Of a stretch of DNA of 64,000 nucleotides, positions 9,235 through 16,354 are shown one piece after another. This DNA comes from an uncultured Bacteroidales bacterium (lineage in GTDB: Bacteria; Bacteroidota; Bacteroidia; Bacteroidales; F082), in contig CALBNV010000078.1 of the NCBI GenBank assembly GCA_937896895.1, forward strand, positions 13,972 through 77,971, given 5' to 3'. The position numbers were made by a program, and so were the translations under genes. Positions within the stretch are counted from its first letter, which is position 1, and every line of letters begins with the position of its first letter. The notes under the pieces were generated by a model. It made no database searches and had not been told where the DNA came from. It saw only the letters and a list, made by a program, of their open reading frames with translations.

Positions 9235-9585
9235 ATGAATAAATTAAACATCTATTATTGCTCCAAATGCGGCAATGTCGGCATTACCTACGGCAAACCG
9301 TCAATTGAATGCTGCGGAAGCAAAATCGAACCCGTGTTCATTGAAAATGGAAACACGACTCCTGCCATCACGGAGATGGATGGCGAATACCTTTTGGAAT
9401 ACACTTGCCCGATGACAAAGGACGACTATATTGCCGCTGTCGTGTCGGAACGTTACGACCGTATTGAGCTCATCCGTCTGTTTCCCGAACAGGCCGCAGA
9501 GGTGCGCGTGGCGCAAGTGAAAGGAACGAAGATTTACACCGTATTTTGCCGACATGGTAAAGTGTGGTGTGAGGTAATGAAATAA
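9235..9585 (+). CDS. Desulfoferrodoxin-like protein with altered iron-site ligands
   Basis: A 116-residue protein. The N-terminus (YYCSKCGNVGITYG ... ECCGSKIEPV) matches the rubredoxin-like Cys4 domain of desulfoferrodoxin. The rest follows the superoxide reductase beta sandwich: TCPMTKDDYI stands where the family has HPM-x-x-x-HYI, and FCRHGKVWC stands where it has CN-x-HG-x-W. The last Cys and His ligands are kept, while the earlier His ligands are missing, so normal Fe(His)4Cys chemistry is unlikely. It could be a metal-binding or electron-transfer relative rather than an active superoxide reductase. It heads a run of closely spaced genes. Confidence 0.6.
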   Translation: MNKLNIYYCSKCGNVGITYGKPSIECCGSKIEPVFIENGNTTPAITEMDGEYLLEYTCPMTKDDYIAAVVSERYDRIELIRLFPEQAAEVRVAQVKGTKIYTVFCRHGKVWCEVMK

Positions 9586-9602
9586 TCTAAAACATTGAAA
9601 CC

Positions 9603-10505
9603 ATGAACATTCGTTTAGAACAACCTGAAGATTACCGCGAGGTGGAGAACCTCACCCGCGAGGCATTTTGGAACGTCTATTGCCCCGGATGCAAGGAGCA
9701 TTTCGTGCTCAACCAATATCGAAGCAACCCCGACTTCATTCCGGAACTCGATTTCGTGATGGAAGAAGACGGAAAAATCATCGGCCACGTGATGTTTTCC
9801 AAAGCCGAAATCGTGAAGACTGACGGCTCGCCTTTCTCGGCCTGGACTTTCGGTCCCATCAGCATTCATCCCGACTACAAGCGCAAAGGCTACGGCCTTA
9901 AACTGCTTCAATATTCCATCGGGAAAGCCAAAGAGATGGGCGTCGGCGTGCTGTGCATGGAAGGCAACATCGACTTCTACAAACATGCCGGTTTTGTCTT
10001 GGCCAGCAGTTTGAAAATCCATTATCACGGCGAACCTATTGAAAGTGAAGTGTCGTATTTTTTAGCTCAGGAAATCATTCCGGGCTACCTGAACGGAGTC
10101 GAAGGCACATATCATACGCCGGAAGGTTATTTCGTGTGCGATGAAAAACCGGAAGCATTCGCGGCATACGAAGCGACTTTTCCCGCCAAGGAGAAACATC
10201 TGCAAGAGGGTCAACTGCCGCAATTCTGCCAGAGTTGCGGCATGCCTCTCGGCAAAGACGGAGACTGCGGCAGGGAAACCGACGGCAGCATCAACTTCGA
10301 CTATTGCCAGTTCTGCTACAGGGACGGCAAGTTCACGCAGGACTGCAGCATGGAGGAGATGATCGAACATTGTTCGCAATTCGTAGACGAGGTAAACAAA
10401 CACATGCCCAAACCCATGACACGTGAAGAGTACAAACAAATGATGCACGGCTATTTCCCGATGCTGAAACGTTGGAAACGAAAAACACAGAACAACCAGC
10501 AATGA
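9603..10505 (+). CDS. GNAT N-acetyltransferase fused to a C-terminal zinc ribbon
   Basis: A 300-residue two-domain protein. Residues 1-150 form a GNAT acetyltransferase (IRLEQPEDYREVENLTREAF at the start, acetyl-CoA loop KRKGYGLKLLQ near residue 97, then GFVLASSLKIHY). Residues 210-290 hold a putative zinc-ribbon domain with paired cysteines (FCQSCGMPL, then CGRE, YCQFCY and a DCSMEEMIEHC helix) followed by PMTREEYKQMM. The same zinc ribbon occurs alone or at the C-terminus of other enzymes in gut bacteria. The acyl acceptor is unknown. Its TGA overlaps the next ATG (ATGA at 10502). Confidence 0.83.
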   Translation: MNIRLEQPEDYREVENLTREAFWNVYCPGCKEHFVLNQYRSNPDFIPELDFVMEEDGKIIGHVMFSKAEIVKTDGSPFSAWTFGPISIHPDYKRKGYGLKLLQYSIGKAKEMGVGVLCMEGNIDFYKHAGFVLASSLKIHYHGEPIESEVSYFLAQEIIPGYLNGVEGTYHTPEGYFVCDEKPEAFAAYEATFPAKEKHLQEGQLPQFCQSCGMPLGKDGDCGRETDGSINFDYCQFCYRDGKFTQDCSMEEMIEHCSQFVDEVNKHMPKPMTREEYKQMMHGYFPMLKRWKRKTQNNQQ

Positions 10506-11035
10506 ACATATTGATCTTATCAGGAAGTCCACGGATCGGGGGTAACACCGACCGGCTTGTGGAAGCTTTTGCAAATGGGGCTTCAAAAAAACACCACGTC
10601 GAAGTCATTCCGGTACACGGATACAAGGTAAATCCATGCATGGGATGCAACGTATGCTTCGGAAATGAAGGAAACCTCTGTTGTCAGAATGACGACATGC
10701 AAAAAATTTATGGAAAAATGGAACAGGCCGACATGCTTGTACTGGCTTCACCCGTGTATTTCTACGGTTTGAGTGCCCAAATGAAAGCCGTAATCGACCG
10801 CTTGCACAACCCGATACGCGACACCTTCAAAATAAAGAAAACGGCATTGCTTCTGGTGGGTGCCGCTTCATTGCCGGAACTTTTCGACAGCATCATCGCC
10901 CAATACCGGCTTTGTGTGAAATTCTTCAAATTGGAAGACATGGGCCATGTACTGGTACGAGGAGTAAGGGAAAAAGGGGACATTGTAAACACGACGGCTT
11001 TGCAGGAAGCCCTGAAATTAGGACAGAATATATGA
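10502..11035 (+). CDS. Flavodoxin-family NAD(P)H-dependent oxidoreductase
   Basis: About 177 residues from the ATG at 10502, which overlaps the previous stop as ATGA; an upstream in-frame ATG at 10472 lies inside the GNAT gene. The FMN phosphate loop SGSPRIGGNTDRL is at about residues 6-18, PCMGCNVCF at about 44-52 is the Cys-rich loop of the iron-sulfur flavoprotein/NADPH-FMN reductase group, and ASPVYFYGLSAQMKAVIDR is the second FMN contact. Likely a cytoplasmic quinone or nitro-compound reductase. It is translationally coupled on both sides, with ATGA at 11032 starting the lipoprotein gene. Confidence 0.85.
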   Translation: MNILILSGSPRIGGNTDRLVEAFANGASKKHHVEVIPVHGYKVNPCMGCNVCFGNEGNLCCQNDDMQKIYGKMEQADMLVLASPVYFYGLSAQMKAVIDRLHNPIRDTFKIKKTALLLVGAASLPELFDSIIAQYRLCVKFFKLEDMGHVLVRGVREKGDIVNTTALQEALKLGQNI

Positions 11036-11433
11036 AAACGAGACTTTTATTCATAGCGACATTCGCGTTGCTGCTGGGTTGCAGCCGCGACAGAACCGAA
11101 TACGAAATACGGTATTGTTTCGACAACACCGACATGCATTCCGATTTTCTGGAAGCCTACGAACTCACGAGCGACACCACCGGAAACGGCAAATGGCGGA
11201 GCGAAAGGCACCATCTGGACACCGTGATAACCGACGGTGACACTGTGGAATGGGCCTCCGGCACCCTGAAGGACGTGGCACGCGGGAACTGCGTGGCACT
11301 GCTGATCAACACATCGGGGTGGAGGGCATGCGGTGGAGGAAACTACAAGCTCGACACTATTTTTCACCTCAAAAAAGGTGAGGACAACTACATCTACATC
11401 ACCCCGTCATTTGAATGGAAAAACAGATATTGA
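11032..11433 (+). CDS. Small predicted lipoprotein, function unknown
   Basis: A 133-residue protein starting at the ATGA overlap (11032). The N-terminus KTRLLFIATFALLLGCSRD is a lipoprotein signal with a lipobox Cys at residue 17, so it is probably anchored in the inner or outer membrane. The mature part has a beta-rich pattern (EYEIRYCFDNTDM ... NYIYITPSFEWK). I recognise no family. Coupling to the flavodoxin gene suggests shared expression, not necessarily shared function. Confidence 0.6.
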   Translation: MKTRLLFIATFALLLGCSRDRTEYEIRYCFDNTDMHSDFLEAYELTSDTTGNGKWRSERHHLDTVITDGDTVEWASGTLKDVARGNCVALLINTSGWRACGGGNYKLDTIFHLKKGEDNYIYITPSFEWKNRY

Positions 11434-11463
11434 GCAAGGAAACAGCACAAAAAGAAGAAAATC

Positions 11464-12018
11464 ATGAACCTGGGCAATAAAATTTTGGAAACACAAAGAT
11501 TGATACTCCGTCCGTGGCGCGAGGACGATGCGGAAGCACTTTACAAGTACGCCTCCGACCCCGAAGTAGGGCCGCGTGCCGGCTGGCCGCCGCACCAAAG
11601 CGTAGAGGAGAGCCGCGAAATCATCAACGGAATATTCAGCGGTGAAGGCATGTGGGCGGTGGAATTAAAGGAAACCGGCGAACCGATCGGCTGCGTGGGT
11701 TATCTGCCGTCCTCGGCCTCGAATCTGCCGATTGCCGACGACGAAGCCGAAGTAGGTTATTGGATTGCCAAACCATATTGGAACCAAGGCATCTGCACCG
11801 AGGCCATGAAAGCTGTCGTTGATTATTGTTTTGAAGTGAAGGGCTTCACGCGTCTTTGGGGCGATTATTTCCCGGAAAATCCAGCTTCCGGCAGAGTGAT
11901 GGAAAAATGCGGGTTTTCCGACACCGGAAGGACAACCACCTGCCCCAACCTTGAAGTTGGCGGCGACCGTCCGGTGAGAATCATGAGTCTGTCGCAAAAT
12001 GAGGGAAAACAAATATGA
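11464..12018 (+). CDS. GNAT-family N-acetyltransferase (RimJ/RimL-like)
   Basis: A 184-residue acetyltransferase_3-type GNAT domain: ETQRLILRPWREDDAEALYKYA at the start, VGYWIAKPYWNQGICTEAMKAVVDYCF with the acetyl-CoA loop, and ENPASGRVMEKCGF. RimJ/RimL relatives acetylate protein N-termini, and others modify small molecules or antibiotics. The acceptor is not predictable. The stop overlaps the start of the next gene (ATGA at 12015). Confidence 0.87.
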   Translation: MNLGNKILETQRLILRPWREDDAEALYKYASDPEVGPRAGWPPHQSVEESREIINGIFSGEGMWAVELKETGEPIGCVGYLPSSASNLPIADDEAEVGYWIAKPYWNQGICTEAMKAVVDYCFEVKGFTRLWGDYFPENPASGRVMEKCGFSDTGRTTTCPNLEVGGDRPVRIMSLSQNEGKQI

Positions 12019-12575
12019 ATACCTTCTACACAAACGACCGCGCTGAATGGCGCAAATGGCTCGGCGAGCATTTCGAGACGGAGAAAGAAATCTGGTTCGT
12101 CTTTCCCGTGAAGGCGGCGGAAGAGGGGAGCCTTTCCTACAACGATATGGTGGAGGAAGCACTTTGTTTCGGTTGGATTGACAGTACAATCAAGCACATC
12201 GACCCAACCCATCGGGCGCAGCGCATCACGCCGCGCAATCCGAAAAGCACGTATTCACGTCCCAACATCGAGCGGCTGATCTGGCTTGACGCACACAATT
12301 TGATTCATCCGAAAGTCAGGCCTTCGGTGCTGCCTTTGATTCAGACACCATTCCTTTTTCCGGAGGATATTCTTGCGGAAATCAGGAAAGACGAGGAAAC
12401 ATGGAAAAATTACGGCAACTTTTCGGAGCCTTACCGGCGCATCCGGGTTGCCTATATTGATGCAGCACGCAAGCGTCCGGAGGAATTTCAGAAACGATTG
12501 GAAAATTTTATCCAGAAAACAAAAGAAAACAAAATCATACAAGGTTATGGCGGAATCGAAAAATATTACAAGTGA
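12015..12575 (+). CDS. YdeI/OmpD-associated family protein
   Basis: A 186-residue protein whose motifs match the YdeI/OmpD-associated family: RAEWRKWLGEHFETEKEIWFVF, LSYNDMVEEALCFGWIDST and RITPRNPKSTYSRPNIER. The C-terminal helix is YIDAARKRPEEFQKRLENF. YdeI relatives are linked to envelope stress or bacteriocin protection in some species, but the mechanism is not known. It is coupled by ATGA to the GNAT gene before it, with the CatA-like gene 4 bases after it. Confidence 0.8.
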   Translation: MNTFYTNDRAEWRKWLGEHFETEKEIWFVFPVKAAEEGSLSYNDMVEEALCFGWIDSTIKHIDPTHRAQRITPRNPKSTYSRPNIERLIWLDAHNLIHPKVRPSVLPLIQTPFLFPEDILAEIRKDEETWKNYGNFSEPYRRIRVAYIDAARKRPEEFQKRLENFIQKTKENKIIQGYGGIEKYYK

Positions 12576-12579
12576 GAAA

Positions 12580-13203
12580 ATGAAACAAGAGATAAATCCC
12601 CAAGAAACAACGCGAGCTCAAGCCTTTAGTTTTTGGATGTCGTCGCCCATGCCAATGGTGACTTTGGTGAAGACCATCGACGTCTCTCGATTGGTGAAAG
12701 TAAGCAAACGGAAACATCTGTCGTTCAACATGTTGATGTGCTGGTGCATCGGCAAGGCGGCGAGTCAAATTGAAGAGTTTTATAAGTTACCAGAAAACGG
12801 CAAGTTTTATCAATACGACCAATTGGCCGTCAATGTGATTGTCAACAATAAAAATGGCGGAATCAACTCATGCGACATAGCCTTCACAAATGATTTGTTG
12901 CAATTCAGTAAGGATCATGCTGAATTAACGCGAAAAACAACTGACGAATGCAAGAGCTTTTTCCTCGAAGACAAGATGGTTGTGGGCACATCGGCCATGA
13001 TTGACACCGAACTCGACTGCATTGTAAATCAATATACTGAGCAATTCTGCAATCCGATGGTGATGTGGGGGAAATATCGGAAAGGATTATTCAAAACAAT
13101 GTTGCCGGTGTCATTTCAGTTTCATCATGTTCAAATGGATGGCGGTCATGGTGCTCGATTTTTGGAGAATTTACAGGCGGAAATCAGAAAGTTTTTGACA
13201 TGA
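12580..13203 (+). CDS. CatA-like chloramphenicol acetyltransferase-fold protein
   Basis: About 207 residues from the ATG at 12580, 4 bases after the previous stop; an in-frame ATG at 12547 would overlap that gene. The trimeric CAT fold is indicated by FSFWMSSPMPMVTLVKTID near the N-terminus, LSFNMLMCWCIGKAAS, and the active-site stretch FQFHHVQMDGGHGARFLENL with catalytic HHxxxDG. Classical CATs have HHAVCDG; here it is HHVQMDG, so the catalytic His is kept. In Bacteroidota many such CatA-like proteins are housekeeping acyltransferases of unknown substrate, so resistance should not be assumed. Confidence 0.8.
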   Translation: MKQEINPQETTRAQAFSFWMSSPMPMVTLVKTIDVSRLVKVSKRKHLSFNMLMCWCIGKAASQIEEFYKLPENGKFYQYDQLAVNVIVNNKNGGINSCDIAFTNDLLQFSKDHAELTRKTTDECKSFFLEDKMVVGTSAMIDTELDCIVNQYTEQFCNPMVMWGKYRKGLFKTMLPVSFQFHHVQMDGGHGARFLENLQAEIRKFLT

Positions 13204-13308
13204 AATATATTGTGCGACATGGTTGAAAAGAAAGATACATTTATGGCAAAACGTTTCGGATGTTCGTCAGGAGACACTAATCTGTCGGCGGAGCTGTTGT
13301 TGGAGAAT

Positions 13309-13361
13309 AAGCCGAAACTTGTCCAAAATGCCGAAAAAAACGCAGGTTTGGACAAGTTTTG
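13309..13361. repeat. 53-bp hairpin repeat, copy 1 (flanks the DUF234 ATPase gene)
   Basis: Contains a perfect 13-bp inverted repeat, AAACTTGTCCAAA and TTTGGACAAGTTT, around an A-rich centre. A second copy with few differences lies at 14887-14939 in the same orientation, so the two bracket the ATPase gene. A small open frame from 13220 runs into this repeat and is probably not a gene. Confidence 0.8.
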
Positions 13362-13420
13362 ACTTGACTGATTAATTGTTGTATATGTTGTAACTTGTTT
13401 CTAATCAAATATTTAATGTT

Positions 13421-14839
13421 TTAATAAAACAAATCATCAAGTACAACATTGTTGGCTGAAATTTCAGAATACATGTTTGTTTTTGTTCCGTATGTTGTTA
13501 TAATTGTTATTTGGAATCCCTTGCGTTGCTTGGTTTCCGACATGAATGTTTCGGCACGGTGTATGATTTTGTTGTATTCATCTTTTTGAAGAGAATATTC
13601 GTTTCTGGAGAATTTGATTTCACAGATGCTGATGATGCCGTCTGCTCTGTCGATTATCAAGTCTATTTGGGCGGACGGTTCGGTGGATGTGCTGCGCCAG
13701 GAATAATATTCGGTGTGGATTCTGTCCAAGTGCATTGCGGAAAGAATCTGGTCGATGTGGCACATGCAGACTCGTTCGTATGCAAGGCCGTAGAATGTGC
13801 TGATTTGCGGCGATCCGATTTTGTTGCTCCAGAAATGCTTGTCGGTGCTTGGCTTCTTGCAAAAGGCATTATGGAATACCGTGTAGAAATCAATCATCTG
13901 GTAGATGCCGCCATTGTGTTTTGTGCCGTTGTTGTACATTCTTATGAAGTCGCAATATTGCAAGTCATCGAGCATGCGTGTTAGGTTGCCGCTTGTGGGT
14001 ATGTTGAGTTTCTCTGAAATTTCGTTGCGTGTAAGTCCTTTCTTGTGTTCGCATAGAAGCCTGATTATTTCCATGTAACCGTTGGGATTCTTGTATAAAG
14101 AACTGAATAGGCGGCTGTATTCGTCTTTCATTTCAGCCTCATCGCCGAAAAACAGTCTGTCGATATTGTTTGCCACACTGTCGTTGAAATCGATTTTGCT
14201 CAGATAATACGGTATGCCCCCCGTTGTCATAAACATCTGAAGCATGTCCATTCTTGTCCAGCATGTCTTGTGGTTTTTCGCGTAGAGTTCTACTTGTTTC
14301 AATGTGAAAGGACGCAGGTGGATGCTGTGGGTTATTCTGTTGTGAAGGCCGCCTTTGTTGTTCACAATGTTTCTGAGCATCCACGATGTCGCCGAGCCGC
14401 AGACGACAAACATCATGTTGTCCATCCATGAAGCTTTTCCGTTCCAGAAATAGTCGAGGGCGTGCGTGAAGCCTGAATGTTGGGTGTCGAAGCAGGGGAG
14501 TTCATCGATGAACACGACGATTCTTCCGTTTCGTCTTTTCTTTTTTGCAAGCAATGATGCAAGGACGTCGAACATGTCAATCCATGTCTTGGGTCTCGCT
14601 CCTGAATATCCGTGTGTCCGCAAGGCTGAAAAGAATGCACTCATTTCCTCTTCCCGGTTGCCGTCGATGATGCCAGTCGCGTAAAAGTCGAATTTGTCCT
14701 CAAAGTATTGTCTTACAAGGAAGGTCTTGCCAACTCTTCGTCTGCCGAATAAAGCAATGAATTCCGCTTTTCCGCTTGATTTGAAATTGTCGAGCAATTC
14801 AAATTCTCGTTCTCGCCCTATTATCTTTTCCATTGTCAT
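13421..14839 (-). CDS. AAA-family ATPase with DUF234 (PD-(D/E)XK-like) C-terminus
   Basis: A 472-residue protein. Walker A is GRRRVGKT at residues 32-39, and Walker B is IVVFIDEL at 107-114. The sensor region VVCGSATSWMLRNIV is typical of the archaeal-type ATPase family. A winged-helix part follows (LTRNEISEKLNIPTSGNLTRMLDDL), and the C-terminal DUF234 domain has SAQIDLIIDRADGIISICEIKF, a nuclease-like D...E-x-K signature. Function is not established; these genes are multicopy and patchily distributed in Bacteroidota, suggesting mobility or a defence or toxin role. Its minus-strand promoter (14861-14868) adjoins repeat copy 2. Confidence 0.85.
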   Translation of the reverse strand: MTMEKIIGREREFELLDNFKSSGKAEFIALFGRRRVGKTFLVRQYFEDKFDFYATGIIDGNREEEMSAFFSALRTHGYSGARPKTWIDMFDVLASLLAKKKRRNGRIVVFIDELPCFDTQHSGFTHALDYFWNGKASWMDNMMFVVCGSATSWMLRNIVNNKGGLHNRITHSIHLRPFTLKQVELYAKNHKTCWTRMDMLQMFMTTGGIPYYLSKIDFNDSVANNIDRLFFGDEAEMKDEYSRLFSSLYKNPNGYMEIIRLLCEHKKGLTRNEISEKLNIPTSGNLTRMLDDLQYCDFIRMYNNGTKHNGGIYQMIDFYTVFHNAFCKKPSTDKHFWSNKIGSPQISTFYGLAYERVCMCHIDQILSAMHLDRIHTEYYSWRSTSTEPSAQIDLIIDRADGIISICEIKFSRNEYSLQKDEYNKIIHRAETFMSETKQRKGFQITIITTYGTKTNMYSEISANNVVLDDLFY

Positions 14840-14860
14840 TCAATGTTTTGAAACAGGCTG

Positions 14861-14868
14861 CAAAGATA
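14861..14868 (-). promoter_or_regulatory. -7 box of the DUF234 ATPase gene
   Basis: CAAAGATA on the plus strand reads TATCTTTG on the minus strand, the Bacteroidota -7 element, 21 bases before the ATPase start. The 53-bp repeat begins 18 bases upstream, so its arm covers the -33 position. Confidence 0.55.
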
Positions 14869-14886
14869 ATGAAATTATTTTACATA

Positions 14887-14939
14887 AAGCCGAAACTTGT
14901 CCAAAATGCCTAAAAAAACGCAAGTTTGGACAGGTTTTG
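14887..14939. repeat. 53-bp hairpin repeat, copy 2 (at the ATPase promoter)
   Basis: Same layout as copy 1 at 13309-13361, with a few substitutions, including one in the right arm (TTTGGACAGGTTT) that still allows a G-U pair. It overlies the -33 region of the ATPase promoter, so it may be an operator as well as a boundary. Confidence 0.8.
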
Positions 14940-15281
14940 CCGGATTGGATTATGTCATGAATGTAAATTTAATTGAAAAATCCGGTTTGTTTTTGTTTTG
15001 TCTTGATAAAAATTCATGTATTTGCCGTGTCATACTGAAAATATGACAAAACATATATAAAAGCGTTTTGCTTTATTTCTTCTGCTTGAAAATTTGGCGA
15101 TTTAAAAGTAAATGAAGAAAAATAAGTAAGATGTTCATGCTTTGTGCGTGAGCTTTACTTGTTTCTGTATTAACTGGGTCACGCCAAATACCTCAAGCAG
15201 CGGAAACGAGTTGAGTTTCACGCTTTTTTTGTGCTTTGTCGGAAACAAGATGACAAAATACTGAAGCAAAAACTTTGTGAT
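14940..15281. other. Intergenic region between the ATPase and the LytTR gene
   Basis: No gene is seen. It holds two weak inverted repeats: CCGGATT/AATCCGG with a long spacer around 14941-14985, and TGTCATA/TATGACA near 15030-15050. A T-run after CACGC at about 15220 lies just before the LytTR gene. No clear Bacteroidota promoter was found by eye for the LytTR gene. Confidence 0.3.
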
Positions 15282-15659
15282 ATGTCAACGTCAAACGAAC
15301 GTATCATCTTGAACATCGGGAAGAGAATGGTTAAGGTTGCCGTGCATGAAATCCTGTATGTTGTCTGCGAAGACTACATCTGTTCTTTGACTGTGTCAGA
15401 CGGTAGGACATATCAGGTTTCACGTTCATTGCAGTCTGTCCATGAGGAGTTGGACGGTTGTGGATTTCAGTACATCAGCCGAGATGTGCTGGTAAACATG
15501 CACCATGTAGTGGAGCTTCAGCGCACATCTGCCAGAAAATGGTGCGCCAAAATGAGCGACGGAAGCGTGTTTTTCGTTGCTTCGAGGCGGCAGAAAGGCT
15601 TCATGGAGGCATTTCTGACTACACGTTCACGAGCGAATACGACACGCTCACGTGAGTAA
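15282..15659 (+). CDS. LytTR-domain DNA-binding regulator
   Basis: About 125 residues from the ATG at 15282; a GTG at 15231 would add 17 residues. Nearly the whole protein is one LytTR domain: ERIILNIGKRMVKVAVHEILYVVCEDYICSL, then SRSLQSVHEEL, FQYISRDVLVNMHHVVELQR and GSVFFVASRRQKGF. There is no receiver domain, so it either answers to another signal or acts by level. LytTR proteins bind pairs of roughly 9-bp direct repeats about two turns apart, and exactly such repeats start inside its own 3' end (15621-15673), ahead of the peptide cluster promoter. It is the likely regulator of the downstream RiPP operon. Confidence 0.85.
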   Translation: MSTSNERIILNIGKRMVKVAVHEILYVVCEDYICSLTVSDGRTYQVSRSLQSVHEELDGCGFQYISRDVLVNMHHVVELQRTSARKWCAKMSDGSVFFVASRRQKGFMEAFLTTRSRANTTRSRE

Positions 15660-15723
15660 ACCTACACGCTCACGAAAAATAATGACACAGTTGTATTTTG
15701 TCGATTGAAAACATTTATTTTTG
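15621..15723 (+). promoter_or_regulatory. LytTR-type direct-repeat operator and RiPP operon promoter
   Basis: ACACGTTCAC at 15621, ACACGCTCAC at 15642 and ACACGCTCAC at 15664 are spaced 21 and 22 bp apart. TTG at 15698-15700 and TATTTTTG at 15716-15723 follow. The last repeat ends 43 bases before the -7 box. The same repeats, TTG and -7-like box occur at 24692-24773 with identical distances. Paired direct repeats about two helical turns apart are the known site architecture of LytTR regulators; the match to this protein is inferred. Confidence 0.65.
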
Positions 15724-16042
15724 GGGAAGTAAGATTCGCAGACAATATTTTTTGAATGTCGCTGTTAGTAACATGTTATTTGCAGTCTCATTCAGAATGT
15801 GGTTGGTAAAAACGTAAACATGAATGAAATTTGCAAAATAATAACCTTGACAAACATCTGGAGGCTCGGGAAAAACAACTTCAGCAGGTTGGTGCCTCGT
15901 CGGATGGATGATGCAGAGATGCTCTCTGACGACGTTCCTGATTTGTTGGCAGGCAGTGATCGGGAAACCAGAGATGGCAGGCAAAAGGCAGCCAATAATT
16001 AAAATTATACATAAAAATTGTCGAAATAATAAATTTGGAAAT
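15724..16042 (+). other. Long leader before the precursor gene, with a possible short ORF
   Basis: About 320 bases between the -7 box and the precursor start codon. A short open frame from the ATG at 15820 to 16002 (about 60 codons) reads through DDAEMLSDDVPDLLAGS, which faintly resembles a peptide leader, but codon use is unremarkable and no relative is recognised. It could be a decayed precursor or only a leader RNA. Confidence 0.25.
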
Positions 16043-16291
16043 ATGAAAAAAGACAAATTGATTCAAGAGTTTGAAAACTTGAAAATTGAAAATGCCAATA
16101 GCTTTGTTGGTGGTAAACATAATGAAAACTTTTGCGATCGTGAAATATATGCATGGACCGCTGATCCCAACGGACCAGCAGGAAATGGGCAAATGGATCC
16201 AACTGGCAGATACCAACAGGTGTTCGATTTGGACCCCACAACCAATGATACAATTGTAGGAGACACAATTTCAAACCGTCCCAGGTGGTAA
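16043..16291 (+). CDS. Precursor peptide of the grasp-with-spasm RiPP cluster
   Basis: An 82-residue peptide starting at 16043. The leader is lysine/glutamate-rich (KKDKLIQEFENLKIENANSF) and ends in V-Gly-Gly at residues 23-24; relative to the GG, Leu at -12, Ala at -7 and Phe at -4 fit the C39-peptidase leader pattern. The predicted core, residues 25-82, is rich in Asp, Thr, Asn, Pro and Gly (for example ADPNGPAGNG and DLDPTTNDT), has one Cys (31) and ends in Trp. Asp/Glu with Thr/Ser/Lys are the side chains ATP-grasp maturases join as esters or amides. Position just ahead of the maturases supports the call. Confidence 0.72.
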   Translation: MKKDKLIQEFENLKIENANSFVGGKHNENFCDREIYAWTADPNGPAGNGQMDPTGRYQQVFDLDPTTNDTIVGDTISNRPRW

Positions 16292-16305
16292 TTTTAATTT
16301 TTACG

Positions 16306-16337
16306 ATTGCGTTGGGCGATATTTCGCCCAACGCAAT
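16306..16337. terminator. Strong stem-loop after the precursor gene
   Basis: A perfect 13-bp stem, ATTGCGTTGGGCG at 16306-16318 and its complement at 16325-16337, with a 6-base loop. The T-tract after it is poor, so it may act as a partial terminator or an RNA-stabilising hairpin, giving more precursor than enzyme transcript. It begins 14 bases after the precursor stop and ends 17 bases before the next start. Confidence 0.6.
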
Positions 16338-16354
16338 TTGACAGATACTCCACC

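Noticed and set aside
12580..13203. Chloramphenicol resistance
   Set aside because: The CAT-like active site is present, but such genes in Bacteroidota are often housekeeping acyltransferases; there is no support for resistance from context.
13220..13363. Small open frame (47 codons) after the CatA-like gene
   Set aside because: Its second half lies inside the 53-bp hairpin repeat, and nothing in its sequence is recognisable, so it is probably chance.
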